A DNA stretch of 64,000 nt. It comes from Chryseobacterium aahli. Its GTDB lineage: Bacteria; Bacteroidota; Bacteroidia; Flavobacteriales; Weeksellaceae. Shown here piece by piece: positions 51,979 through 60,194 of the stretch. How positions within the stretch are numbered: position 1 is the first letter of the stretch; every line of letters starts with the position of its first letter. The translations under genes and the position numbers were made by a program. The notes under the pieces are model-generated. The model did not search any database and had not been told where the DNA came from. It saw nothing but the letters and a program-made list of their open reading frames with translations. The stretch covers positions 282,083 through 346,082 of the forward strand of contig NZ_JALDNB010000004.1 in assembly GCF_022699665.1 (NCBI RefSeq), in the 5' to 3' direction.

Positions 51979-52871
51979 TTAATTCCTGTTCTCATTTTAG
52001 CACTTCTGGCTCTTGAGTTTTCTTCAATTTCCTTGTCATCAGGAATGATTGCTTTGCTTTTTACAAGTTCAAATGCTTTCGCATAATTTCCGTAGATATC
52101 ACGTTGCGGTTCTCCTTCAAACATTCCGTTTTTCAGGAATCTTTTGACCAAACGATCTTCCAAAGAATGATAAGAAATCACCACTAGTCTTCCTCCGGGT
52201 TTCAAAACATTGTAAGCCTGAACCAACATTTCTTTTAAAACTTCAAGCTCCTGATTGACTTCAATTCTAATCGCCTGAAAAAGTTGTGCATAAAATTTAT
52301 TCACTTTATGCGGCGGAAGAAAGCTGAAGATTTTTTTCAGATCTTCCGTTGTGTTGATCGCTTTTATTTTTCTGTGATGAACAATATCTCTTGCCAGTTT
52401 TCTCGCTTCTCTCAATTCACCGTAGTAATAAAAAATATCTGCTAAAGCATCTTCTTCGTAGTCATTGATTACTTTTTTGGCATCCAAACTCTGCATCACA
52501 TTCATTCTCATATCCAATGGCGCATTGTTTCTTGTGGAAAAACCTCTCACCGCTTCATCAAACTGATGAGAAGAAACGCCAAGGTCAGCCAAAACGCCAT
52601 CCACTTTCGCAACTCCGTACATCAAAAGAGAATTTTCTAAAAATCTAAAGTTTTGATTGATTAAAGTAAACTTCGGGTCATCAATTGTATTTTTTAGCGC
52701 ATCTAAATCTTGGTCAAATGCGTATAGCTTTCCATTTTCAGAAAGCCTGTCTAAAATTTCCTGTGAATGACCACCACCACCAAATGTGCAGTCCACATAT
52801 ATTCCGTCCTGATTCGTCACCAAATCATCCACACTTTGCTTCAATAAAACGGGGTTGTGATATATGCTCAT
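51972..52871 (-). CDS. rsmH: 16S rRNA (cytosine-1402-N4)-methyltransferase RsmH
   Basis: 299 residues. The SAM-binding segment is YVDCTFGGGGHSQEILDRL, followed by VDGVLADLGVSSHQFDEAVR, GFSTRNNAPLDMRM, FFAQLFQAIR-like FYAQLFQAIRIEVNQELEVL and GGRLVVISYHSLEDRLVKRF. The C-terminus NSRARSAKMRTGIKL is typical. It methylates C1402 of 16S rRNA. It follows mraZ after 15 bases, the standard dcw order. Confidence 0.97.
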   Translation of the reverse strand: MSIYHNPVLLKQSVDDLVTNQDGIYVDCTFGGGGHSQEILDRLSENGKLYAFDQDLDALKNTIDDPKFTLINQNFRFLENSLLMYGVAKVDGVLADLGVSSHQFDEAVRGFSTRNNAPLDMRMNVMQSLDAKKVINDYEEDALADIFYYYGELREARKLARDIVHHRKIKAINTTEDLKKIFSFLPPHKVNKFYAQLFQAIRIEVNQELEVLKEMLVQAYNVLKPGGRLVVISYHSLEDRLVKRFLKNGMFEGEPQRDIYGNYAKAFELVKSKAIIPDDKEIEENSRARSAKMRTGIKL

Positions 52872-52886
52872 TTGTGATACTTTTAT

Positions 52887-53345
52887 TTATTCTTCATCAA
52901 AAGCGCCCATTACATCTTCTGCCAGACTTGCAAAATCTTCTTCATTGGTTGCGATTACCTTTTCATAGGCATCTTTATCCCAAATCTCGAAAAGCTCACC
53001 TGCGCTTGTCACTACAATTTCTTTCGTAAGATTTGCATAATGCGTAAGATCTTTTGAAATCTGTAGTCTTCCGACGCTGTCTAGTTCTACAGTTTTTACA
53101 CCTGCAGTAAACATCCTGATGAAATCAGCATTCTTTTTAATGAATCTGTTTAGTTTATTAATCTTTTCCATAAGCTTATCCCATGCTTTCATAGGGTAAA
53201 CTTCGAGACACGGTTGGAACACAGAACGCTTTACCACAAAGGTTTTCTCCTCAAAGTTCTCCATCTGCTTAATCAGCGATGAAGGCACCTTTAGGCGACC
53301 TTTGTCGTCTATTTTGCACTCATATGTTCCAATGAAATTTCTCAT
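52887..53345 (-). CDS. mraZ: Transcriptional regulator MraZ
   Basis: 152 residues from the ATG at 53345. Two AbrB-like repeats are visible: NFIGTYECKIDDKGRLKVPS and AGVKTVELDSVGRLQISKDL, each with the family's DxxGR motif. MraZ binds repeated TGGGA boxes in front of its own gene and represses the dcw cluster in other bacteria; three such boxes lie immediately upstream. An earlier in-frame GTG (53384) lies inside the operator and is rejected. It begins the cluster. Confidence 0.95.
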   Translation of the reverse strand: MRNFIGTYECKIDDKGRLKVPSSLIKQMENFEEKTFVVKRSVFQPCLEVYPMKAWDKLMEKINKLNRFIKKNADFIRMFTAGVKTVELDSVGRLQISKDLTHYANLTKEIVVTSAGELFEIWDKDAYEKVIATNEEDFASLAEDVMGAFDEE

Positions 53346-53351
53346 TTGGGA

Positions 53352-53359
53352 CAAAATTA
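53352..53359 (-). promoter_or_regulatory. -7 box for the dcw cluster
   Basis: TAATTTTG on the minus strand, exact TAnnTTTG match 6 bases before the mraZ ATG, so the transcript would have almost no leader if this is the promoter. Confidence 0.45.
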
Positions 53360-53368
53360 TACAAATTT

Positions 53369-53393
53369 TTCCAAAAGCTCCCACTTTTTCCCA
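53369..53393 (-). promoter_or_regulatory. MraZ operator: three TGGRA boxes with 10-base phasing
   Basis: On the minus strand TGGGA, TGGGA and TGGAA occur at 53393-53389, 53383-53379 and 53373-53369, exactly 10 bases apart, just upstream of the -7 box. This arrangement matches the known MraZ binding site. Confidence 0.8.
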
Positions 53394-53587
53394 CTTTTTG
53401 ACTTAATGTTAATAAGTTTTACACCAGAGTCAACAAAAGCGGTTTAAATATTTGATTCGAAAAGACTTACAAGCCCTGCTATTCGTCGAATAATAAAAAG
53501 ATTTTTAAAAAAGACTGTAAGAAAAGCCTTATTATATTATTTTTATTTTAAATTAGAGATATCAAAAAAATTTTGGTGTATAATTTG

Positions 53588-53595
53588 TATTTTTG
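53588..53595 (+). promoter_or_regulatory. -7 box for the alpha/beta hydrolase gene
   Basis: TATTTTTG, 23 bases before the ATG. The remaining part of the spacer 53394-53587 shows only A/T-rich sequence without a clear element. Confidence 0.45.
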
Positions 53596-53618
53596 CAATG
53601 CTTTATTAAAGCGATTTT

Positions 53619-54380
53619 ATGATATTTAGTACAAAAAAAGATAAGAAATATACCTTCATTGAAGCTGGGGAAGGACATCCATTGGTGCTCTTGCACGGTT
53701 TAATGGGTGGGTTGAGCAATTTTGACAAGATGGTGAATTTTTTTTCAGAGAAAGGGTTTAAGGTCTATGTACCTCAGCTCCCCATCTATGATTTGCCGGT
53801 ACTCAATACCAATCTTACAACAATCGCCAAATACGTCATTAAATTTATCGAAAGCGAAATTGGCAAACCCGTAACCATTGTAGGAAATTCTATGGGTGGT
53901 CATGTGGGACTTATTTTGACTTTAGCAAGACCAGACTTGGTGAAAAATTTAGTTCTTACCGGAAGCTCTGGTTTATACGAAAGAGCATTTGGTGACAGTT
54001 TCCCGAGAAAAAATGACCGTTCATATATAAGAAAGAAGGCAGAAGAGGTTTTCTATGATCCTGCAGTGGCAACAGAGGCTTTGGTAGACGAAGTTTTCAG
54101 CGTAGTGAATGACAGAATGAAAGGAATCAAAACGGTGATGCTGGCAAGAAGTGCCATCAAGCACAACATGTTGAACGATCTTCCTAAAATTGTGCGCCCG
54201 ACGTGCCTGATTTGGGGGAAACAGGACAACGTAACACCTCCTGAAGTTGCTATAGATATGCACAAATTTATCCCAAATTCAGATCTTTTCTGGATTGATA
54301 AATGCGGACATGCTGCGATGATGGAAAAACCCGATGAATTCAACGAGATTCTATACAATTGGGTAAAAGATAAAATATAA
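53619..54380 (+). CDS. Alpha/beta hydrolase
   Basis: 253 residues. Oxyanion-hole motif LVLLHGLMGGLSNFDKMV, nucleophile elbow IVGNSMGGHVGLIL (GxSxG with Ser), a late acid (LIWGKQDNVTPPEVA) and the catalytic His in IDKCGHAAMMEKPDEF. This complete triad means an active hydrolase; the substrate is unknown. Cytoplasmic, no signal peptide. It has its own -7 box and a terminator-like hairpin behind it. Confidence 0.9.
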   Translation: MIFSTKKDKKYTFIEAGEGHPLVLLHGLMGGLSNFDKMVNFFSEKGFKVYVPQLPIYDLPVLNTNLTTIAKYVIKFIESEIGKPVTIVGNSMGGHVGLILTLARPDLVKNLVLTGSSGLYERAFGDSFPRKNDRSYIRKKAEEVFYDPAVATEALVDEVFSVVNDRMKGIKTVMLARSAIKHNMLNDLPKIVRPTCLIWGKQDNVTPPEVAIDMHKFIPNSDLFWIDKCGHAAMMEKPDEFNEILYNWVKDKI

Positions 54381-54389
54381 ATTGACCGT

Positions 54390-54422
54390 AAACCATTAAG
54401 AATTTCTTAATGGTTTATTTTT
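54390..54422 (+). terminator. Hairpin terminator after the hydrolase gene
   Basis: 11-bp perfect stem AAACCATTAAG/CTTAATGGTTT with a 5-base loop and a T-rich tail. Confidence 0.65.
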
Positions 54423-54442
54423 CTAAATAAAATCAAGACAAA

Positions 54443-55066
54443 ATGGTTATAAAGACAGCAGAGTTTGTAAAAAGCAGCGGAAAATGGCAGGAATGCCCTG
54501 AAGGAACCATCCCTGAATACGCTTTTATCGGACGCTCAAACGTAGGAAAATCTTCATTGATCAACGGAATGCTCAACAGGAAAGATTTAGCAAAAACTTC
54601 AGGAACTCCGGGAAAAACTCAGTTGATTAATCATTTTATCATTAATGAAAGTTGGTACCTTACCGATTTACCTGGATATGGATATGCAAAGGTTTCAAAA
54701 GTGATGAGACGTGATTTTGAAAAGTTGATTAACAACTATATTTTAAATAGAAACAATCTGGTGAATCTTTTTGTTTTGATTGATTCTCGTCATACTCCTC
54801 AGAATATTGATTTAGAATTTATCCAGTGGTGTGGAGAAAGCGGTGTTCCGTTTTCAATAGTTTTCACGAAAGTTGATAAACTAAAACCGAATATCGCCAT
54901 AAAAAATGTTGAAGATTACAAAGCTGAACTTCACAAAACATGGGAAGATCTTCCTGAAATTTATGTAACATCTGCTGAAAAGAAAACCGGAACAGATGAG
55001 ATTTTAAGTTTCATTCAAAAAACGAATGAATTTTTGGTTAATAACGGCGTGACTTTCAATGAATAA
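54443..55066 (+). CDS. engB: Ribosome biogenesis GTP-binding protein EngB (YihA/YsxC)
   Basis: 207 residues, a TRAFAC GTPase. G1 is FIGRSNVGKSSLINGML, G2 region KTSGTPGKTQLINHF, G3 DLPGYGYAKVSK, G4 FTKVDKLKP (TKxD) and G5 VTSAEKKTGTDEI. EngB assists 50S subunit assembly and is essential in many bacteria. The ElaA-like gene overlaps its end by 8 bases, which suggests coupled translation. Confidence 0.96.
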   Translation: MVIKTAEFVKSSGKWQECPEGTIPEYAFIGRSNVGKSSLINGMLNRKDLAKTSGTPGKTQLINHFIINESWYLTDLPGYGYAKVSKVMRRDFEKLINNYILNRNNLVNLFVLIDSRHTPQNIDLEFIQWCGESGVPFSIVFTKVDKLKPNIAIKNVEDYKAELHKTWEDLPEIYVTSAEKKTGTDEILSFIQKTNEFLVNNGVTFNE

Positions 55067-55508
55067 TATTATTTGGAAAATAAAAAGTTTTGAAGAAATT
55101 ACTACTTCTGAACTTTACGAAATTATCAGAGCGAGAGTGGATGTTTTCGTTGTAGAACAAGATTGTCCTTATCATGATTTAGATGGATATGATCAGCAGG
55201 CAATACATATTTGGGCAGAAGAAGATAAAAATGTTTTAGCGTACTGCAGAATTTTCAACAAAGGAATAAAATATCCCGAAACTTCTATCGGAAGAGTTTT
55301 AACAACTGAAAAAGCCAGAGGAAAAAGCTTAGGCAAACAACTGATCCAATACGCAGTAGAAACCATCGAAAATCGCTTTCATACAAGCGAAGTGAGAATT
55401 TCTGCCCAAGATTATCTTTTAAGATTTTATTCAGGATTTGGTTTTGAAGATACCGGAAAGAAATATTTGGAAGACAATATTCCACACACGGAAATGTTTA
55501 GAAAATAA
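55059..55508 (+). CDS. GNAT acetyltransferase, ElaA-like
   Basis: 149 residues with the ElaA pattern: ELYEIIRARVDVFVVEQDCP at the start, DLDGYDQQAIHIWA, then SIGRVLTTEKARGKSLGKQL, in which RGKSLGKQL is the acetyl-CoA loop, and LRFYSGFGFEDTGKKYLEDN near the end. It transfers an acetyl group to an unknown small molecule or protein. It overlaps engB by 8 bases and is closed by a hairpin terminator. Confidence 0.88.
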   Translation: MNNIIWKIKSFEEITTSELYEIIRARVDVFVVEQDCPYHDLDGYDQQAIHIWAEEDKNVLAYCRIFNKGIKYPETSIGRVLTTEKARGKSLGKQLIQYAVETIENRFHTSEVRISAQDYLLRFYSGFGFEDTGKKYLEDNIPHTEMFRK

Positions 55509-55527
55509 TTTTATTTAAATACAGAAC

Positions 55528-55552
55528 AGCACTTTTTGAAGGTGCTTTTTTT
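55528..55552 (+). terminator. Intrinsic terminator after the ElaA-like gene
   Basis: Eight-bp stem AGCACTTT/GAAGGTGCT-type with one G:U pair, loop TTG and T7 tail. Confidence 0.65.
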
Positions 55553-55599
55553 GATTTTGATTATAAAAACGGTTTGCATTTTCAAATACTCCAAACCTT

Positions 55600-55705
55600 T
55601 ACTAATTGTATTTCCTTGTTAATTGAAATGCCTTTGTATATCTTAAGTAAAACAGTTTTATCGTAAAAAAGCTTTGTCTTACTTTGCGATTAAAAACGCA
55701 AGGGT
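55600..55705. repeat. Decayed CTTTGCG-type spacer repeat
   Basis: The 355-base spacer 55509-55863 holds two terminators and A/T-rich sequence with words such as ATGCCTTTGTATATCTTAAG and CTTTGTCTTACTTTGCGATT, related to the element at 27588-27675. No gene is seen. Confidence 0.4.
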
Positions 55706-55814
55706 ATACAAAGAATATTAAAAAGTCATTATTGAAAATAAGCTAAACAAAGCCGTTTCACTTATTTTTGAAATACTAAAAATAAAAATACACCGCAGCT
55801 TATAAAAATTAAAA

Positions 55815-55840
55815 AGAGCCTGATCCTAAAACCAGACTCT
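55815..55840 (-). terminator. Terminator after the trypsin-like protease gene
   Basis: On the minus strand, stem AGAGTCTGGT/ATCAGGCTCT (two wobble pairs) followed by T5. Confidence 0.65.
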
Positions 55841-55863
55841 CCATTTATAAAACAAAATAATGT

Positions 55864-56871
55864 TTAAGGATATTCGTTTCTTGCTCTTGTCACGAGACCA
55901 ACTAAATCTGAACCCCCACTTGCAAAATTAATGCTCGGATTGTGTGCGCTTTGAGTGGCAACTGCATACGGCGAACCGTTCCAATACCCCCAAAACGGGC
56001 CACCGCTTTGTCCGGGCCAGATATCAGCTTTGTGTTGAATACTTTGATTATCATCCGGACTCCAGAAATCACCATCTAAAGCAATGCCTGTTTGATAAGT
56101 AGGTCTTTGCGTTCCCGTCAAATCTGCAGGATAACCAGCGTGAGTAAAAGAAGCCTGCCCATCCCAAGAATCTGAGTAAGATTTAGAACCTAACCAGCCT
56201 GTACTGTTTCCAATGGGTCTGTCAAGAACGACTACCACGTAGTCAAACTGAACTTCTGTGCCATCAATAGTTGGACCGGCAACTTTATGTTTGTAGTAGG
56301 TTTGGATTCCCCAAGCACTTCCGTAAGGTGCGCTACCATTATAATACATTGGTGTGAATTTTAACCAGCCTGTTTGGTTATTGGGTTTCCAATCGATGAT
56401 ATGCGCACAAGTCAAAAGATGTCTCGGGCCTATCATTACACCACTTGCAATTCCTAAGGAGCTTTCTACTCTTCCGACACAACGCCACGGATACGCTGTA
56501 GAATTGAATACTTTTCTCTGATCAACTCCGAAGATTGTTCTTGCCCCTTCAGCACTTAAGAAATTTTCTCTTTCAATAAATTTTGGTTTACGATCTTTTT
56601 TAGGTTCCAATTTTGGCTGATACTCGAAGTCTGAATGAGTTGGATAGAAAAAATCGGTTTCAAGGTTTTCATCGCCAGCTGATTTCTCATTCATTGTGAT
56701 GGCTACAGACTTCATTCCTTTTGGATAGGCTCTTCCGTCGATTGTTTCCATTTCTGGCTCTTTGTCGGATAATTTTAAATTGGCTGATTTTTCAGCCGAT
56801 TTTGCTTTAATAGTTTTAAGCTTTAAAACTTCTTCAGCAGACATTGGGTTTTTGTTTTCAATATTAGACAT
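55864..56871 (-). CDS. Trypsin-like serine protease (S1/V8-type) with long N-terminal extension
   Basis: 335 residues. The first 110 residues are charged, without signal peptide or membrane helix. The protease domain starts near residue 115 (IFGVDQRKVFNSTAYPWRCV) and has the full triad: His157 in HLLTCAHIIDW, Asp210 in VQFDYVVVVLDRPI and Ser289 in DIWPGQSGGPFWGYW. The style is that of glutamyl-endopeptidase/V8-like S1 enzymes. Lacking a signal peptide it should act in the cytoplasm, which is unusual for this group. The caspase-like gene is upstream with a 68-base gap, so the two probably form one unit. Activation by cleavage of the N-terminal part is inference. Confidence 0.85.
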   Translation of the reverse strand: MSNIENKNPMSAEEVLKLKTIKAKSAEKSANLKLSDKEPEMETIDGRAYPKGMKSVAITMNEKSAGDENLETDFFYPTHSDFEYQPKLEPKKDRKPKFIERENFLSAEGARTIFGVDQRKVFNSTAYPWRCVGRVESSLGIASGVMIGPRHLLTCAHIIDWKPNNQTGWLKFTPMYYNGSAPYGSAWGIQTYYKHKVAGPTIDGTEVQFDYVVVVLDRPIGNSTGWLGSKSYSDSWDGQASFTHAGYPADLTGTQRPTYQTGIALDGDFWSPDDNQSIQHKADIWPGQSGGPFWGYWNGSPYAVATQSAHNPSINFASGGSDLVGLVTRARNEYP

Positions 56872-56939
56872 GATTATTTGGTGTTTTAATCAGTTTTTTC
56901 CTACTCTTTGGATGGCTTTTCGGATTCCGCCAATTTATT

Positions 56940-57785
56940 TTATGAAAATATTTTTTGTGAAAATTCTGTTTTGATGCTTTCAGTCTGGTTGCTTTGCGCA
57001 GCTCCCATTGCTGCTAATGCCATTGCGATTTGGTTGTCAAGCGTTTTTCTGACAATATTACCATTGGTAGCACGCAAAATTTTGCAGAAATGATAGGTAA
57101 AATAACCTCTGATTTGCCCATTCACACTTCCTTCCATAGAAACCTGGTTATCCTTAGAAGCAGCCCATAAAGTATGGTTCATACCGACAACAGGAACTAA
57201 AGCTTTAGTGGTAAATGTTGTTTTTTTCGAAGTTTTAGATAATGGAATTTCGTTGGCGTACGTCATATAAAACTCATCTTCCAACATGGGTGGAATGAAA
57301 CGTGCTGTTTCGTAAGAAAAATCTACACTCAGTCCTAAATCCATTTTTCTTGTTCCTGTTCCGGAGTGACAGCAGTCGAAGACAACTTCAAGATTTACTC
57401 CGGCTTTCAGTTTGCTGAGAACAGCTTTAAAATCATCATCACGAATAACTCCTGCGCTTGCATAATCGTGCGGACAAATAGCTTCATCTAAACCGTCGAT
57501 CTCTAAATCTGTTCCGATGTTGGCAACTCTCGTTCCGTGTCCTGAATAATAAAACACCAAAGAATCACCTTTGACGCTGGTGTTCACCAAAGATTTTAGA
57601 TAATTTAAAATATTGGCTCTTGTAGCATTTTGATTGGTCAAAATTCTGATTTGTGAAGGTGCAAAACCACAAATTACTAAGGTGTTTGCCATATCACGTG
57701 CGTCATTGATGCATCCGTTTAAATCGGGACCACCTGATCCGATGGGCGCGTAGTCATTGATTCCTACGATAAGTGCTTTTTTCAT
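56940..57785 (-). CDS. Caspase-like (C14, metacaspase-type) protease
   Basis: 281 residues. Typical C14 motifs are MKKALIVGINDYAP, the catalytic His83 in SLVFYYSGHGTRV and Cys139 in VVFDCCHSGTGTRKM, so the dyad is intact. NGCINDARDMANTL is the usual loop after the first strand. There is no signal peptide, no membrane helix and no fused receptor domain: it is a stand-alone protease. Immediately downstream on the same strand lies the trypsin-like protease. In bacterial conflict systems both protease types serve as effectors, but neither partner nor trigger is visible here. The spacer to the upstream regulator gene is 330 bases. Confidence 0.88.
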   Translation of the reverse strand: MKKALIVGINDYAPIGSGGPDLNGCINDARDMANTLVICGFAPSQIRILTNQNATRANILNYLKSLVNTSVKGDSLVFYYSGHGTRVANIGTDLEIDGLDEAICPHDYASAGVIRDDDFKAVLSKLKAGVNLEVVFDCCHSGTGTRKMDLGLSVDFSYETARFIPPMLEDEFYMTYANEIPLSKTSKKTTFTTKALVPVVGMNHTLWAASKDNQVSMEGSVNGQIRGYFTYHFCKILRATNGNIVRKTLDNQIAMALAAMGAAQSNQTESIKTEFSQKIFS

Positions 57786-58011
57786 TGTATTAGTTTTTTT
57801 AATTTTCCTTACTCTGTTTTGGCTTTTCAGGTTCTGCCTGTAACTTTAATTTTACATGACAAAATTCTGATATTCAGAAACATGAGAACAGAGGAGAAAA
57901 CCTTAATTATCACAGGAAAAGCACCTGAGTTAAAAAACTTAACCCGTATTAAGAATTTAGACCTAAAAAAAATCCTTACCAAAATTGATAAGGATTGATT
58001 GTTTTAAAACT

Positions 58012-58086
58012 AAGTGTCGTTCCTACGGAACTCTAAATTATGGGCTACATATTACTACAAACAATTGCTCCGCTGGAGCAAAAATT
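58012..58086. repeat. Two-hairpin dispersed repeat between caspase-like and regulator genes
   Basis: The 330-base spacer 57786-58115 carries GTTCCTACGGAAC (58020 region) and TTGCTCCGCTGGAGCAA (perfect 7-bp stem). The composition is typical for Chryseobacterium-type intergenic repeats. Upstream of it is an A/T-rich stretch that must hold the caspase promoter; no consensus box stands out. Confidence 0.5.
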
Positions 58087-58115
58087 CATGTGATTATTTT
58101 TGTATTTAAATTAAA

Positions 58116-58760
58116 TCAACACAAATTATGTTTTAAAGCAAAAAGTACAAGACCTACTCTGTTTTTTATTTCTAATTTAACAAAAACAGAATCTCTGTAA
58201 CCATCGATGGTTTTTGGACTGAGGCACATTTTGTCAGCGATTTCTTTGTAGGTTAGCTCACTGCATGCTAATTTGATAAATTCTTTTTCGCGTTCTTTTA
58301 AATCTGAAAGAAGTGAGGCATTTTTTGCATCCTCAGTTTGTACTTTCAACAATTTTTGGGCAACAAAATCGGTATAGAAACTTCCTTTTTCAAAAACGGT
58401 ATCAATTGCCTGAAAAAGTATAGAAGGCTGCATATCTTTCAGCAAATAACCTTTTGCACCGGCTTTTAACATTCTGATTAGTACTTTCTCATCGTCTTCC
58501 ATCGTTAAAGCAATCACTTTGATGTCTGGATGATGCTCAGTAAGCCATTCTGTCGTTTCAATGCCGTTTTTGTAGGGCATATTGATATCCATCAAAACAA
58601 CTGCGGGCAGTTCGGAAATATTTTCTAACCCAGAGATGAAGTCTTCCCCATTCGGCTGATTCATTACCACACGGTATTTTGGGTTTTCTGCGATCATACT
58701 TTCTAATGCTTTAGACATTAAAGTATGATCATCAACTATTGCAATCGGAATTGTTTTCAT
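58116..58760 (-). CDS. NarL/FixJ-type response regulator
   Basis: 214 residues. The receiver domain has IAIVDDHTLMSKALES, the phospho-Asp in VVLMDINMPYKNGIE and Lys in KGYLLKDMQPS. The C-terminal LuxR-type helix-turn-helix reads LKEREKEFIKLACSELTYKE and LSPKTIDGYRDSVFVKL. It overlaps the kinase gene upstream by 4 bases (ATGA), so the two are translationally coupled. It is the last gene of the four-gene operon 58116-60758; its targets may include the protease pair located 330 bases downstream, which is inference from position. Confidence 0.92.
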   Translation of the reverse strand: MKTIPIAIVDDHTLMSKALESMIAENPKYRVVMNQPNGEDFISGLENISELPAVVLMDINMPYKNGIETTEWLTEHHPDIKVIALTMEDDEKVLIRMLKAGAKGYLLKDMQPSILFQAIDTVFEKGSFYTDFVAQKLLKVQTEDAKNASLLSDLKEREKEFIKLACSELTYKEIADKMCLSPKTIDGYRDSVFVKLEIKNRVGLVLFALKHNLC

Positions 58761-59533
58761 GGTAAGTTTTTGTGGTATGTGATTGTGGTTTTGGTTCCTT
58801 CTTCAAGCTTTGACTGAATAGAAAATTCTGCATGTATCAATTTAGCTCTTAACTCCATGTTTTTTAATCCTGAACCATCATTTATAATATTGGTATTGAA
58901 GCCCTTTCCGTTATCTGTAATTGTAATTTGTAACGTATCGTGGTCGTCTTCCAGCTTTATGGCTACATTTTTGGCTCTTGAATGTTTTAAAATATTATTA
59001 ATACTTTCCTGAATGATTCGGAATAAAATCAACCCATGTTTTGGTGTAATATCAATGTCGTGCTTTTGCGAAATGAACTCTATGGTCAATAAGCGTAACT
59101 TTTTTATCCTTTTAATTTCTCTTTCGATAGATTCTATTAATCCGAAATGAATAATTTGTTCGGTAATTAAAGTTTTAGATAAATTTCTGACATCCTGGAT
59201 GCATTCGCCTAATAATTCATTTAATTCGCTTAACTCTTCTTTTTCTGTATTTGCCAGCTTTGGAATCAATTGATTTTGTCTTAATCTTACAACTGAGAGT
59301 TTTTGTCCTAAATCGTCATGCAACTCCTGCCCGATATAATTGAGCGTCTGTTCTTTCATTTCTACCTGCGAGGTGGCAAGCTCTTTTTCAAAATGCAAGT
59401 CTTTTTCTTTTTGCTCAATTAATAGCGTCGTTTTTTTTCGGATAAATATGACGTAAACGAAAATCATCGTCAACACAATAATTAACAAAGTAACCGTAAA
59501 AACAACTATTATTTTATTCAGTTCCATACTCAT
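58757..59533 (-). CDS. Sensor histidine kinase (HisKA_3 type)
   Basis: 258 residues. One N-terminal transmembrane helix (VVFTVTLLIIVLTMIFVYVI) and a coiled coil lead to the phosphoacceptor YIGQELHDDLGQKLSVVRLR and the ATPase domain with IIQESINNILKHSRAKNV, DNGKGFNTN and GSGLKNMELRAKLIHAEFSI. There is no sensor domain, so perception may depend on the multi-pass protein encoded directly upstream, whose stop codon overlaps the kinase ATG by 4 bases. NarL-family partner downstream. Confidence 0.92.
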   Translation of the reverse strand: MSMELNKIIVVFTVTLLIIVLTMIFVYVIFIRKKTTLLIEQKEKDLHFEKELATSQVEMKEQTLNYIGQELHDDLGQKLSVVRLRQNQLIPKLANTEKEELSELNELLGECIQDVRNLSKTLITEQIIHFGLIESIEREIKRIKKLRLLTIEFISQKHDIDITPKHGLILFRIIQESINNILKHSRAKNVAIKLEDDHDTLQITITDNGKGFNTNIINDGSGLKNMELRAKLIHAEFSIQSKLEEGTKTTITYHKNLP

Positions 59534-60183
59534 AATCCGACTTGTTTAGCCTTATCCGGCTTATTCCAGAATAACCCAAAAGCTATTACTATATTGTTGA
59601 TTAGATTTAATAAAAATACAATAATTGCGAAAAGGTCTTCTGAAACTTTTACACGAAAGAAGAAAAGGGGAATAATTCCTGTATAAAAGATTAAGGAGCC
59701 AACTGAGAGCCAAAAGGGTAGGTAGTTCTTTATTTCGAATATCTTATCTGAATTGAAAGTTTGATATAAAAATAATATGATTGAAAATATCAACAGAAGA
59801 ATGTTGATGTAAAAAATATTAAATGATAAATTTTGAAAAAAACTCTTCTCAATAAAAGACACTGCAAAAATATTTACAAAGAACAAAACTAAGAGTACAA
59901 GTTGTAATTTTTTAAGAAGAGGAAGATATATCAACTTGTAATAGTAAAGCAAATACATTAAAAATACAATTGCGAGACAAATACTGTAATATTTTTCGGT
60001 TGGCAAATTAGTCAGCTTGTAGTAAAAATAGAAAAAGAAATCGCTTACAGATAATAAAAGATATCCTACGAAAAAAAACAGATTCACTTTTTCGATCCTT
60101 TTATATTTAACTATAATCAAAATCATCATGATCACCAAAATGACCATTGATATCTGTTTACCTAATTCTACATTCCAAGCCAT
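59530..60183 (-). CDS. Seven-helix membrane protein of unknown function
   Basis: 217 residues, seven hydrophobic helices and almost no soluble part, beginning MAWNVELGKQISMVILVIMM. Aromatic and Leu-rich; several Tyr/Phe in the helices (FFFVGYLLLSVSDFFFYFYY). Its topology resembles 7TM sensory modules, and it is coupled by a 4-base overlap to a histidine kinase that has no sensor domain of its own. I therefore suggest, as inference, that it is the sensing subunit. No family recognised with certainty. Confidence 0.65.
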   Translation of the reverse strand: MAWNVELGKQISMVILVIMMILIIVKYKRIEKVNLFFFVGYLLLSVSDFFFYFYYKLTNLPTEKYYSICLAIVFLMYLLYYYKLIYLPLLKKLQLVLLVLFFVNIFAVSFIEKSFFQNLSFNIFYINILLLIFSIILFLYQTFNSDKIFEIKNYLPFWLSVGSLIFYTGIIPLFFFRVKVSEDLFAIIVFLLNLINNIVIAFGLFWNKPDKAKQVGL

Positions 60184-60194
60184 GGCTATAATTT

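Noticed and set aside
55864..57785. Gasdermin or other pore-forming partner for the protease pair
   Set aside because: No third gene lies in the unit; both neighbours are regulators or unrelated housekeeping genes.
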